From: Marinomonas pollencensis
GTDB lineage: Bacteria > Pseudomonadota > Gammaproteobacteria > Pseudomonadales > Marinomonadaceae
Length of the DNA: 64,000 nt
NCBI RefSeq assembly: GCF_003387375.1
Contig: NZ_QUNG01000002.1
Location: forward strand, 1 to 64,000
Direction of reading: 5' to 3'
Position 1 is the stretch's first letter; every line of letters starts with the position of its first letter. Positions 52,412 through 60,920 of this stretch are shown here, piece by piece. Both the position numbers and the translations under genes were made by a program. The notes beneath the pieces were generated by a model, which saw only the letters and a program-made list of their open reading frames with translations, had not been told where the DNA came from and ran no database searches.

Positions 52412-52839
52412 AGAGTTTGTTTCAAGTGTCGGCAGAACCTGAAGAGCAAATAAGTTATCAAAGAGCGGTCGCGTCGTTAATGATGGAAGTTGTGATGGCA
52501 GACGACACGATTGATGACAGCGAAGTACAGCAAGTAAAGCGTTTTTTACGGGAAGTAACCGACCTTGGTAGCAGTGTCGAAGAGCTTTATGAAGAGGCCA
52601 AAGCTGGCATTGCTGATGCCAATGACTTTTATCAATTTACCAAAGTCATTAATGAGTCTGCGAGTATCGAGCAAAAAATTGAGTTGATTAAGGGTTTATG
52701 GCGAGTGGCGTTTGCTGATGGCGTGATTGACGCTTATGAAGATCATCGGATTCGTCGTATTAGTGAGTTGCTGTTTGTTGCGCACTCTGAGTTTATTCAA
52801 GCTAAATTGGCGGTTAAGGCTGAATTGGAAGGCGACTAG
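52396..52839 (+). CDS. TerB-family (tellurite-resistance-like) cytosolic protein
   Basis: A 147-residue all-helical protein of the TerB superfamily. Two metal-binding-like acidic helix-loop motifs, VVMADDTIDDSEV (about 33-45) and VAFADGVIDAYED (about 108-120), are the family hallmark. TerB-type domains sit at the membrane-cytosol interface and bind Ca or other ions, with roles in stress response. No terACDE genes are nearby, so a role in tellurite resistance should not be assumed. It overlaps the DUF6942-like gene upstream by 16 bases. Confidence 0.88.
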   Translation: MFHVLKSLFQVSAEPEEQISYQRAVASLMMEVVMADDTIDDSEVQQVKRFLREVTDLGSSVEELYEEAKAGIADANDFYQFTKVINESASIEQKIELIKGLWRVAFADGVIDAYEDHRIRRISELLFVAHSEFIQAKLAVKAELEGD

Positions 52840-52865
52840 TCTTAATGTGCATTTAATAGGCAATA

Positions 52866-52891
52866 AAAAACGCGGACTAAGCCGCGTTTTT
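52866..52891. terminator. Bidirectional terminator between terB-like gene and sodB
   Basis: AAAAACGCGG / CCGCGTTTTT with a six-base loop and A/T runs on the two sides. It serves both convergent genes. Confidence 0.92.
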
Positions 52892-52912
52892 TTGACTGCA
52901 GTGTCGAGTAGC

Positions 52913-53497
52913 TTAAGCTGCGAAGTTTGCTGCTGCAAATTCCCAGTTAGCCAATGCCCAGAAACCTTTAAGGTAGTCAGGACGTACATTGCGGTAGTCA
53001 ATGTAGTAAGCGTGTTCCCACAAATCAACAGTGATAATAGCCGTTAGGCCATCTGTCATTGGTGTGCCAGCGTTGCTTGTGTTGACGATGTCTAGAGAAC
53101 CGTCAGCAGTTTTAACCAACCAAGTCCAGCTAGAACCGAAGTTGTTAACCGCTTTGTCATTGAACGCTTCTTGGAACTGAGCGAAAGAGCCCCATTTTGC
53201 GTTGATGGCATCAGCAAGTGCGCCAGTTGGCTCACCGCCACCATTTGGACTTAGGCTGTTCCAGAAGAAAGTGTGGTTCCAGATTTGCGCTGCGTTATTG
53301 AAAACACCGCCCGCTGGCGCGGAAGTGATGATCTCTTCAAGAGATTTGTTTTCGTATTCAGTACCAGGAACCAAGCCATTAAGTTTTACTACGTACGTGT
53401 TGTGGTGCTTGCCGTAGTGATACTCAAGTGTCTCTACAGACATATGTGGCTCTAGTGCATCTTTAGCATAAGGAAGAGCGGGTAATTCAAAAGCCAT
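52913..53497 (-). CDS. sodB: Iron superoxide dismutase
   Basis: A 194-residue cytosolic superoxide dismutase. Metal ligands are His in LEYHYGKHH, His in [10 protein letters not shown], and Asp/His in [11 protein letters not shown]. Fe-type markers are [13 protein letters not shown] and FGSSWTWLV. It converts superoxide to peroxide and oxygen. The start is ATG 53497 with AAGGAGAAT upstream. It is a single gene. In many gammas sodB is regulated by iron through Fur/RyhB, but no Fur box was obvious here. Confidence 0.96.
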   Translation of the reverse strand: MAFELPALPYAKDALEPHMSVETLEYHYGKHHNTYVVKLNGLVPGTEYENKSLEEIITSAPAGGVFNNAAQIWNHTFFWNSLSPNGGGEPTGALADAINAKWGSFAQFQEAFNDKAVNNFGSSWTWLVKTADGSLDIVNTSNAGTPMTDGLTAIITVDLWEHAYYIDYRNVRPDYLKGFWALANWEFAAANFAA

Positions 53498-53653
53498 TTC
53501 AATTCTCCTTGCTTTATATTAACGAAAAATGCTTGTTATCAAGCAGTTAATGGTGCTTATATAGTACCATTGAACTTTCGAATATAATATTCATTAAGTT
53601 TGTATGGTTATTAATTCCATAATTTTTATTGATAGCGAAGACGAAAGATTTCT

Positions 53654-54586
53654 ATGCCTAGAGACGAAAACGTTGAAATTCCAAGCCTAACGCTAGACCA
53701 AGATGAGGTCAGTGAGAGAAGGGCGACCGCCAGTACACCAAAACGCCGATTAAATCCGCCACCTACTCGGGCCGCCGTTCCTCCAGCAGGGGCAACCGCC
53801 TACAAAAAACCGAGTTTGGTGGGAGTGTACATTTTACTTATTCTTATCCTTGCCGCAGCCAGTGGTGCTGGTTATTGGTTGTGGCAGCAAAACATGCAGT
53901 TGCGTGCCGAGTTGTCGAGTGCAAAAGGTCAAATTGAAAACCTCGACCACCAATTTTTGGCCGCCGATGTTTCTGCAAATAAGCAGGGTGAGACGGTTGA
54001 GCAAACCTTAAAAAACCATGACAGTGAAATTCGTAAGTTATGGGGCGTTGCTTATGATACTAATCGCAAAACCTTGGCCGCACACACAGATGCCATTGCT
54101 GCGATGCAGAAAAAGCTTTCTATTATGAACGAAGCGGTGTCGACGCAAAGCCAACGAGTGGCGATTCAAAGCGATGCTTTTAACGAATTAGAAGCCAATT
54201 ATAACAAGTTGATTGTTTCGGTAGCGGAATTGGACAAAGCCGTTAAGCCAATAAGCCGGGATTGGTCGTCTGTTTCGACCAAATTGAACGGCTTAGAAAA
54301 GCAAGTGGCTGCGCAAAAAGGTCAGGGCGAAGCGCAAGCGTTAAGCCTAGATCAAGCGTCACAAGACATCGACTCACTGGAGAAAAAACTCGACACATTG
54401 GCTAATAAGCCTAATGCGGCGAGTGCAGAAGAATTGGCTGAAATAAAACGCACCTTAGCCACGCAACAGGATGCGATTAACGCCATTGATGCATTCCGCT
54501 CACAAATGAACGCTCAAGTGTTGCGTTTAAATAAACAAATTAACCAGCTCTTACTTCAGCAACAGTTGAGTTCAGGGGCAAATTAG
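53654..54586 (+). CDS. Single-pass membrane protein with periplasmic coiled coil
   Basis: A 310-residue protein of unrecognised family. Residues 1-54 are polar, Pro/Arg-rich and probably cytoplasmic. One membrane helix (about 56-78, VGVYILLILILAAASGAGYW) follows. The rest is an Ala/Gln/Lys-rich helical region with heptads (LRAELSSAKGQIENLDHQF; LNGLEKQVAAQKGQ; LRLNKQINQLLLQQQL) predicted to form a periplasmic coiled coil. The layout resembles small cell-envelope scaffolds, but no motif gives a function. It is a single gene with its own terminator. Confidence 0.8.
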   Translation: MPRDENVEIPSLTLDQDEVSERRATASTPKRRLNPPPTRAAVPPAGATAYKKPSLVGVYILLILILAAASGAGYWLWQQNMQLRAELSSAKGQIENLDHQFLAADVSANKQGETVEQTLKNHDSEIRKLWGVAYDTNRKTLAAHTDAIAAMQKKLSIMNEAVSTQSQRVAIQSDAFNELEANYNKLIVSVAELDKAVKPISRDWSSVSTKLNGLEKQVAAQKGQGEAQALSLDQASQDIDSLEKKLDTLANKPNAASAEELAEIKRTLATQQDAINAIDAFRSQMNAQVLRLNKQINQLLLQQQLSSGAN

Positions 54587-54603
54587 TTTGATGTAAATCA
54601 TGG

Positions 54604-54629
54604 AAAGGCCGACTTGCTCGGCCTTTTTT
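54604..54629 (+). terminator. Terminator of the coiled-coil membrane-protein gene
   Basis: AAAGGCCGA / TCGGCCTTT with a five-base loop and a T-run of six, 17 bases after the gene. Confidence 0.92.
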
Positions 54630-54703
54630 GTGCCTGTAAATAGCGTCACAGAAGAGTTTGGGTAGAATGCGGCAATTCTTTTTCATCAAAAGTTAGTGCT
54701 GTT

Positions 54704-56050
54704 ATGACCGAATTACTTTCCCCTGCTGGTACCCTGAAAAATATGCGTTACGCGTTTGCCTATGGGTCCGATGCTGTTTATGCAGGGCAACCCCGTTATA
54801 GTTTACGAGTGCGCAATAATGACTTCGATATGAAGAACTTGGCCGTTGGTATCGAAGAAGCGCACAAACAAGGTAAACGCTTCTATGTGGCCAGCAATAT
54901 CGCGCCGCACAATGCGAAAATAAAAACCTACCTGAACGACATTGAGCCGGTTGTTGAAATGGGGCCTGATGCGTTAATAATGTCCGACCCTGGCATGATG
55001 ATGTTGGTCAAAGAGAAGTTTCCCCATATGCCAATCCATTTGTCGGTACAAGCCAATGCCGTGAACTGGGCAACGGTGAAATTTTGGCGTGATTATGGTT
55101 TGAGTCGAGTGATTTTGTCGCGTGAACTGTCGCTTGAAGAAATCGGCGAGATCCGCACCATGGTGCCCGATATGGAAATTGAAACCTTTGTGCATGGCTC
55201 CTTGTGTATTGCCTATTCAGGACGCTGTTTGTTGTCTGGGTATTTTAATCGTCGTGACCCGAACCAAGGCTCTTGTACCAATTCTTGTCGTTGGCAATAC
55301 GATGTAAAAGCCGCCAAAGAAGACCTCAGTGGCGACATAGTACCCGCGGATGATAGTCACTTAGGAGCACAGATTTTTGAACCGAAAGAGCACACAACCT
55401 TAGGTCTTGGTACACCCTTTGATGACGTGGTGCTACTGCGAGAGCAGGGGCGTGAAGGGGAGTTTTTGCCCGCCTTTGAAGACGAGCATGGTACCTACAT
55501 TATGAACAGCCGTGACCTACGGGCGATTCAGCATGTAGAAAAATTGATCGAAATGGGAGTGCATTCATTAAAGATTGAAGGGCGTACAAAATCACACTTT
55601 TATGCCGCTCGCACCGCCCAGCTTTATCGCCAAGCCATTGACGATGCAACCTATGGCAAAGCGTTTGATATGGGGTTGATGGATAAATTAGAAGGGCTAG
55701 CGCATCGGGGTTACACCGAAGGCTTTTACCGCCGTCATGTACACGATAAATATCAGAATTATCAACATGGAAAATCCATCTCTACACAGCAGCAATTTGT
55801 TGGCGAAATGTCGGATTGGCATAACGGCTGGTTAACCATCGATGTGAAAAATCGTTTTAAGGTAGGAGACAGCTTAGAGCTAATGACGCCAGCGGGCAGT
55901 CAGGTGATCGAGCTAACAGACATGGAGAATAACAAGGGCGTGCGAGTGGATGTGGCGCCGGGTTCTGGGTACGTGGTGCGCATTCCTATGCCGGTAAGAC
56001 CTGAGGGTGTTGATTATGGTTTGGTGATGAGAAACTTGCCAAACCCTTAG
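54704..56050 (+). CDS. trhP: Peptidase-U32-family tRNA hydroxylation protein TrhP (YegQ)
   Basis: A 448-residue U32-family protein. The signature ETFVHGSLCIAYSGRCLLSG followed by GSCTNSCRW supplies the four cysteines likely to hold an iron-sulfur cluster. Its length matches YegQ/TrhP (about 450), not the longer RlhA (about 650). TrhP uses prephenate in oxygen-independent hydroxylation of uridine 34 of tRNA to ho5U, the precursor of cmo5U. Despite the family name it is not thought to be a peptidase. It is a single gene followed by a terminator. Confidence 0.9.
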   Translation: MTELLSPAGTLKNMRYAFAYGSDAVYAGQPRYSLRVRNNDFDMKNLAVGIEEAHKQGKRFYVASNIAPHNAKIKTYLNDIEPVVEMGPDALIMSDPGMMMLVKEKFPHMPIHLSVQANAVNWATVKFWRDYGLSRVILSRELSLEEIGEIRTMVPDMEIETFVHGSLCIAYSGRCLLSGYFNRRDPNQGSCTNSCRWQYDVKAAKEDLSGDIVPADDSHLGAQIFEPKEHTTLGLGTPFDDVVLLREQGREGEFLPAFEDEHGTYIMNSRDLRAIQHVEKLIEMGVHSLKIEGRTKSHFYAARTAQLYRQAIDDATYGKAFDMGLMDKLEGLAHRGYTEGFYRRHVHDKYQNYQHGKSISTQQQFVGEMSDWHNGWLTIDVKNRFKVGDSLELMTPAGSQVIELTDMENNKGVRVDVAPGSGYVVRIPMPVRPEGVDYGLVMRNLPNP

Positions 56051-56084
56051 CCTGTCTGGGTTTTCTGGTGTGTTGGTTTTCTAT

Positions 56085-56110
56085 AAAGGCTCAGCTTATG
56101 AGCCTTTTTT
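56085..56110 (+). terminator. Terminator of trhP
   Basis: AAAGGCTCA / TGAGCCTTT with a GCTTA loop and a T-run, 35 bases after the gene. Confidence 0.9.
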
Positions 56111-56212
56111 AATATCCATATATCAACATCGTCTAGTTGTAATGGTTTTTATAACGTAAAGGCATGTTATAGTGAAAAAAATGCTCAAGCCTTACAACAG
56201 AGATGGGAAATT

Positions 56213-57118
56213 ATGACAGAGGCAAGACTGACTCACCTAAAACAGCTAGAAGCTGAAAGCATTCACATTATTCGTGAAGTTGCTGCTGAATTTGACAATC
56301 CAGTAATGCTTTATTCCATTGGTAAAGATTCAGCAGTGATGCTGCACCTTGCCATGAAAGCATTCTATCCTGGTAAACCACCGTTTCCATTGATGCACGT
56401 GGACACAGGTTGGAAATTTAAAGAAATGATCTCTTTCCGTGATGAATTGGTTGCCAAATTAGGGCTAGAACTGATTGTTCATCAAAACCAAGAAGGGATT
56501 GATCAAGGCATTGGACCATTTACTCACGGTAGTGCGACGCACACCGACGTAATGAAGACCCAAGGTCTAAAACAAGCGTTAGATAAATACGGTTTTGATG
56601 CGGCCTTTGGTGGCGCTCGTCGTGACGAAGAGAAATCCCGTGCCAAAGAGCGCGTCTACTCCTTCCGTGATAAGCAACACCGTTGGGACCCAAAAAACCA
56701 GCGTCCAGAGTTATGGAATATCTATAACGGTAAAGTAAATAAAGGCGAAAGCATTCGTGTTTTCCCATTATCTAACTGGACGGAGCTGGATATCTGGCAA
56801 TACATCTATTTGGAAAGTATTCCAATTGTTCCACTTTACTTCTCTGCTAAACGTCCTGTTGTTGAGCGTGATGGCACCTTGATCATGGTTGATGATGAGC
56901 GTATGCCGTTAAATGGCGAAACGCCTGAAATGAAGTCTGTTCGTTTCCGTACGCTTGGCTGTTACCCGCTGACCGGTGCGGTGGAATCTGAAGCAGACAC
57001 ATTGCCTGAAATCATCCAGGAAATGTTGCTCACCACCAGTTCAGAGCGCCAAGGCAGAATGATCGACCATGACTCCGCTGGGTCAATGGAAGAGAAAAAG
57101 AAACAGGGCTACTTCTAA
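56213..57118 (+). CDS. cysD: Sulfate adenylyltransferase subunit 2
   Basis: A 301-residue PP-loop adenylyltransferase subunit. The PP-loop is [35 protein letters not shown] follows, and the C-terminus has [14 protein letters not shown]. It forms APS from ATP and sulfate together with the GTPase CysN. The start is ATG 56213 with AGATGGG upstream. It lies 30 bases before cysN on the same strand. The length equals that of E. coli CysD (302). Confidence 0.96.
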   Translation: MTEARLTHLKQLEAESIHIIREVAAEFDNPVMLYSIGKDSAVMLHLAMKAFYPGKPPFPLMHVDTGWKFKEMISFRDELVAKLGLELIVHQNQEGIDQGIGPFTHGSATHTDVMKTQGLKQALDKYGFDAAFGGARRDEEKSRAKERVYSFRDKQHRWDPKNQRPELWNIYNGKVNKGESIRVFPLSNWTELDIWQYIYLESIPIVPLYFSAKRPVVERDGTLIMVDDERMPLNGETPEMKSVRFRTLGCYPLTGAVESEADTLPEIIQEMLLTTSSERQGRMIDHDSAGSMEEKKKQGYF

Positions 57119-57148
57119 GTTTGAAGTAAAGAAAGTTTGGAGTAACGA

Positions 57149-58762
57149 ATGTCTCACCAGTCAGAATTGATCAGCCAAGACATACTTGGCTATTTGAAAC
57201 AACATGAAGAAAAAGATCTACTGCGTTTGCTTACTTGTGGCAACGTAGACGATGGCAAAAGCACCCTTATTGGTCGTTTGCTGCATGATTCTAAATTGAT
57301 TTATGAAGATCATTTAGAAGCGGTAAAACGTGACAGTAAAAAATCTGGTACTCAAGGCGAAGGCGTAGATTTGGCGCTTTTGGTTGATGGCCTGCAAGCG
57401 GAGCGCGAGCAGGGTATTACCATCGATGTGGCGTACCGTTATTTCTCTACTGAGAAGCGCAAATTTATCATTGCGGACACACCAGGGCACGAGCAATACA
57501 CACGTAACATGGCAACCGGCGCGTCCACTTGTGACCTGGCGATTATCTTGATCGATGCCCGTTACGGAGTGCAAACACAAACTCGCCGTCATTCTTATAT
57601 TGCTGCGTTATTGGGCATTAAGCACGTTGTTGTGGCGATAAACAAAATGGATTTGGTGGATTTCTCTGAAGAGAAATACAATGAAATTCAAGCGGATTAC
57701 TTGGCCTTTGTAGAGCAACTTGGCGATCGTAAACCTGCGGATATCCACTTTGTGCCTATGTCTGCGTTGCAAGGTGATAACGTAGTTAACGCCTCTGAGA
57801 ACACACCTTGGTACCAAGGTAAGCCGTTGATGGCGATCTTGGAAACCGTGCAGATCAATCGCGACGTAAAACGCGATTCTTTCCGCTTGCCAGTGCAGTA
57901 TGTGAACCGTCCAAACTTGGATTTCCGTGGTTTTTCTGGAACCATAGCTGCAGGTGTGGTTAAGCCAGGTGATGAGGTCGTTGCTTTGCCTTCAGGCAAA
58001 AAATCGAAAGTCGCCGAGATCGTAACTTACGATGGCAACCTTGAGTCTGCGAAAGCGGGTCAAGCGGTGACCATTACTCTAGAAGATGAGATTGATATCA
58101 GTCGTGGTGACATGTTGGCACACCTAGACCAAGAGCCATTGATTTCTTCTGCGTTACGAGCATCTGTTGTGTGGATGGCCGATCAGCCATTGGTGCCGGG
58201 TAAGTTGTATGACTTTAAATTGGGCACACAAACAGTACCGGGTAAAGTGCATCACTTTAATCACCGTATTGATGTAAACACCTTAGAAACCAGCGAAATT
58301 TCAGCTCTTGAGCTAAATGGCATTGGCGATTGTGTGATTCAATTTGACGCGCCAGTCGCGTTTGATGAATACACTAACAGTCGTTTCACCGGCGCTCTGA
58401 TTGTTATTGACCGTCTAACTAACGTAACGGTTGGTGCTGGTATGGTCGAGCAAGCCATTGCTGACCTAGATGAAGACAAGATTGTGAGTGCGGAAGACCG
58501 TGCTGCTCGTCTTGGCCAGAAGCCTGCGGTTATTGCTTTGACTGCTGATGCGTTAGCGCAAGCCGAATCCATTGAGCGACTATTACTTCGTCAAGGAGTG
58601 GTGGCATTAGCGAAAGCCGATGCGAGCGCAGCGGAAGCCGCTTTGATTCGTGAAACGGGTGTGACTTTATTGGTGTCTGACACTAATATCGCCGACATCG
58701 AAATCGCTGAAAGCAAAGTAGACGATGTGATCGATTTGATTGTTGAGCAAGTGCGCTTGTAA
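57149..58762 (+). CDS. cysN: Sulfate adenylyltransferase subunit 1 with degenerate CysC-like tail
   Basis: A 537-residue EF-Tu-like GTPase that drives APS formation by CysD. G1 is GNVDDGKST (31-39), G3 DTPGHEQY (110-117) and G4 NKMD (165-168), followed by two beta-barrel domains up to about residue 435. E. coli CysN ends at about 475 residues. Here residues ~448-537 begin [18 protein letters not shown], just as the APS-kinase domain begins in CysNC fusions. However, the P-loop position (465-474) reads [10 protein letters not shown], without Gly-Lys-Ser/Thr, and the domain stops after about 90 residues. The kinase half therefore looks dead and truncated. Confidence 0.93.
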   Translation: MSHQSELISQDILGYLKQHEEKDLLRLLTCGNVDDGKSTLIGRLLHDSKLIYEDHLEAVKRDSKKSGTQGEGVDLALLVDGLQAEREQGITIDVAYRYFSTEKRKFIIADTPGHEQYTRNMATGASTCDLAIILIDARYGVQTQTRRHSYIAALLGIKHVVVAINKMDLVDFSEEKYNEIQADYLAFVEQLGDRKPADIHFVPMSALQGDNVVNASENTPWYQGKPLMAILETVQINRDVKRDSFRLPVQYVNRPNLDFRGFSGTIAAGVVKPGDEVVALPSGKKSKVAEIVTYDGNLESAKAGQAVTITLEDEIDISRGDMLAHLDQEPLISSALRASVVWMADQPLVPGKLYDFKLGTQTVPGKVHHFNHRIDVNTLETSEISALELNGIGDCVIQFDAPVAFDEYTNSRFTGALIVIDRLTNVTVGAGMVEQAIADLDEDKIVSAEDRAARLGQKPAVIALTADALAQAESIERLLLRQGVVALAKADASAAEAALIRETGVTLLVSDTNIADIEIAESKVDDVIDLIVEQVRL

Positions 58763-58783
58763 TTGATCAGCAACTGCTGAAAC

Positions 58784-58819
58784 AAAAAAACCAGCTTCAT
58801 TATGAAGCTGGTTTTTTTT
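58784..58819 (+). terminator. Terminator of cysDN
   Basis: AAAAACCAGCTTCA / TGAAGCTGGTTTTT with a TTA loop and A/T flanks on both sides, about 22 bases after cysN. It is possibly bidirectional, serving the convergent reductase gene as well. Confidence 0.93.
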
Positions 58820-58868
58820 GGTTTAGGGTTAACCTTAGTGCGCGCAAACCACTGACAGTCGTAGCTTG

Positions 58869-59603
58869 TTATACGGTTTCTGCATCGGCGCGTTTTACTG
58901 CCTTGTGCTGGTCTTCGTTGCTGCCTTGTTTCCAGTAGCTTGAGATATAAAGTTTGTCTTTAGGGACTTTCTTCTCTTCTTTGAAGAAGCGGCGTAGTGC
59001 CTTCATGCTGCCAAATTCACAAGCAGCCCATACAGAAACATCATCAGACAACCAGTTAAGCGCTTGAACTTCTTTCAGCAAGGCTTGATCGTCGCTGCCT
59101 GGGTGAGAGTTAATGACCCACTTAAGTTCGATGCCGGCAGGGTGGTTAAGAGGTTGGATATCGTCTTCAGACACCACTTCTATTACCGCATACCCTTTGG
59201 CGCTGGCAGGCAAGGTTTCAAGATTGACGCTGATCGCAGGCAGAGCGGTCATGTCGCCGATCAATAGTTGCCATTCGGCAGACTCCTCGATCATTTTTTT
59301 AGGCCCTGGGCCGCCGACTAAAATGCGATCGCCAGGCTTGGCATTTTTTGCCCATGAAGAGGCTGGGCCAGAGTCTTCGTGTAGCATAAAGTCAATGTCG
59401 ATGGCATCTGCACGTTGTTTGCGAATCGTGTAAGTGCGCATTAGGCGGCCGCTGTCGCTTGGGAAAATAAGTTTTACGTAGCCGCTTTCTTGATCTTCGG
59501 GCATGGTACTTATGTTTTCGCCGCCTAGGGTGACTCTAAGCATGTGTGGCGTCACTAATGTGCTGCTAATGACAACGAGCTCTCTTGGCTGTGGTCTACT
59601 CAT
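58869..59603 (-). CDS. Siderophore-interacting protein (NAD(P)H ferric-siderophore reductase)
   Basis: A 244-residue SIP/ViuB-type flavoreductase. The N-terminal FAD-binding barrel has RTYTIRK, ILVGGPGPKK follows, and the C-terminal SIP domain has SVWAACEFGSMKALRRFF with DKLYISSYWKQG. It releases iron from ferric siderophores in the cytosol using NAD(P)H. The start is ATG 59603 with AGGAG seven bases upstream. A longer frame to 59636 would overlap the MarR gene. It is downstream of a MarR regulator, and a Fur-like box stands before both, giving iron-responsive control. Confidence 0.92.
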   Translation of the reverse strand: MSRPQPRELVVISSTLVTPHMLRVTLGGENISTMPEDQESGYVKLIFPSDSGRLMRTYTIRKQRADAIDIDFMLHEDSGPASSWAKNAKPGDRILVGGPGPKKMIEESAEWQLLIGDMTALPAISVNLETLPASAKGYAVIEVVSEDDIQPLNHPAGIELKWVINSHPGSDDQALLKEVQALNWLSDDVSVWAACEFGSMKALRRFFKEEKKVPKDKLYISSYWKQGSNEDQHKAVKRADAETV

Positions 59604-59626
59604 AAGTTTCTCCTGAATATAATGTA

Positions 59627-60049
59627 TTATGCGCATAAATTTTTAGTCATGATTTCTACGTAATGTTTGAAATCATGTATCTGCTGTTCGGTCAGCCCAT
59701 TGGTCATTTTTAACGAAGTCTCACCATCAAGTGTTGTGATGGTGTCTATGGCTTGTTTGCCTTGCTCCGTCAGGACTAACAGCTGACTTCTATGATTGTC
59801 CGGGTTAGGGTGTTTTTCTATGTGCCCTTTAGTCTGCAGTTCTTTTATAATCCGAGCGATTTGTGATTTATCCAGATTCATTTTCTTGGAAATGATCTGA
59901 GCGCTGCAATTAGGAATCCTCTGAATGCATTTTAATGCTCGTATATGGCCAACATGAAGGCTCAAATTTGATTCGGTGATAGCGTTTTTTATCTCCGATT
60001 TATAGCAATGTATGAGTCTATGCAGTGATTCATCAAGGTTTAATGACAT
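59627..60049 (-). CDS. MarR-family transcriptional regulator
   Basis: A 140-residue winged-helix dimer. The recognition region is NCSAQIISKKMNLDKSQIARIIKELQTKGHIEKHPNP and the wing is DNHRSQLLVLTEQGKQ. It is first in a unit with the siderophore-interacting reductase 23 bases downstream. Upstream lie a Fur-like box and a 9-bp inverted repeat that may be its own operator. The ligand is unknown. Pairing with an iron-release reductase suggests that it responds to a siderophore or related aromatic (inference). Confidence 0.9.
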   Translation of the reverse strand: MSLNLDESLHRLIHCYKSEIKNAITESNLSLHVGHIRALKCIQRIPNCSAQIISKKMNLDKSQIARIIKELQTKGHIEKHPNPDNHRSQLLVLTEQGKQAIDTITTLDGETSLKMTNGLTEQQIHDFKHYVEIMTKNLCA

Positions 60050-60065
60050 AATCTACCCTCTCATT

Positions 60066-60080
60066 TGAGAACGATTATCA
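60066..60080 (-). promoter_or_regulatory. Fur-like box upstream of the marR-SIP unit
   Basis: TGAGAACGATTATCA matches the 7-1-7 Fur consensus TGATAATnATTATCA at 12 of 14 positions, with a perfect right half. It lies 16 bases upstream of the MarR start codon. Confidence 0.65.
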
Positions 60081-60090
60081 GTCTATATTT

Positions 60091-60113
60091 CTCAGTTGAT
60101 AATGTCAATTGAG
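60091..60113. promoter_or_regulatory. 9-bp inverted repeat, candidate MarR operator
   Basis: CTCAGTTGA / TCAATTGAG, with one mismatch and a five-base spacer, lies directly beyond the Fur-like box. The size and spacing suit a MarR dimer. Confidence 0.5.
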
Positions 60114-60230
60114 GTTTGGCTGCGCGTCACGGCTTCCTTGTAACTTGCTTATTCATTGCAACAAGAGGGCGGGGCAAAACAAGAGCGGCAAGTGGGGGTA
60201 GGGTGAGAAAACAAAATAAAGTAGCAATTT

Positions 60231-60725
60231 ATGAATAAAATATCTGTCTATGAGCTCATTGTGAGTGCCCTTAAAAAACGTTTTGAAACAGCGCAATGGG
60301 CGGCGCGGCAAGCCTATGACGCGGCTACCAGCGAGGAAAGTGTGGCAGAGAACAAGTACGACACCTTTGGTTTAGAGGCGTCTTACCTTGCCCACGGACA
60401 ATCGCAACGAGTGCTCGAATGTGAAAATGATTATCTCCACTTTTCAAACCACAAGGCGCTGCTTTTTACTCCACAGGATGAAATAAAGCTGGGGGCTTTG
60501 GTCGGGCTGCAAACGCAGGACTGTTCGGTGTCAGGATTGAAGTGGTTTTACCTTTCTGCCTGTGCTGGTGGCCTAAGTATTGATATTGAGGGTGAGGGAA
60601 GTGTCTTTTTGGTGACCCCGTCGAGCCCAGTTGGCTTGACTTTAATGGGAAAAATGGAAGGAGATGATGTGGGGTTAAAGCAATCGGGCAAAGAAACTGT
60701 TTACGAAATAGTCAGTGTGTTATGA
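60231..60725 (+). CDS. GreA/GreB-like transcription elongation factor relative
   Basis: A 164-residue protein with the Gre layout. The N-terminal helical part (about 1-65) contains SVAENKYDTFGLEASYLAHG, and the C-terminal FKBP-like domain ends in SSPVGLTLMGKMEGDDVGL and VYEIVSVL, close to the SPxGxxLxGKxxGD...YEI end of GreA. True Gre factors carry acidic residues at the coiled-coil tip (typically D41/E44 in GreA), and here the region differs, so transcript cleavage is uncertain. It may bind the RNA polymerase secondary channel for another purpose. It is a single gene upstream of aspS. Confidence 0.8.
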   Translation: MNKISVYELIVSALKKRFETAQWAARQAYDAATSEESVAENKYDTFGLEASYLAHGQSQRVLECENDYLHFSNHKALLFTPQDEIKLGALVGLQTQDCSVSGLKWFYLSACAGGLSIDIEGEGSVFLVTPSSPVGLTLMGKMEGDDVGLKQSGKETVYEIVSVL

Positions 60726-60920
60726 AGATGGGTCTGTTATAGACAAATTTCTCTCTTGCTCTAGAGAGTATGACTAGGTTCGCATATAATGCTTTGCCTT
60801 AAAATATTTTGGCTTTTTGTTTTCCGCCTTATATAGAAAAGATTTTGTGTTTTCTGGTTTAACAAAAAGCGAACAAAGAACACTCCACTCTCTTACTGAG
60901 ACAGTAATAGGATAGAAATT

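Noticed and set aside
52396..52839. Tellurite resistance operon
   Set aside because: Only a TerB-type domain is present; terA, terC, terD and terE are absent.
54704..56050. Calling the U32 protein RlhA or a collagenase
   Set aside because: Its length (448) and single U32 layout fit TrhP/YegQ. RlhA is about 200 residues longer, and the peptidase name is historical.
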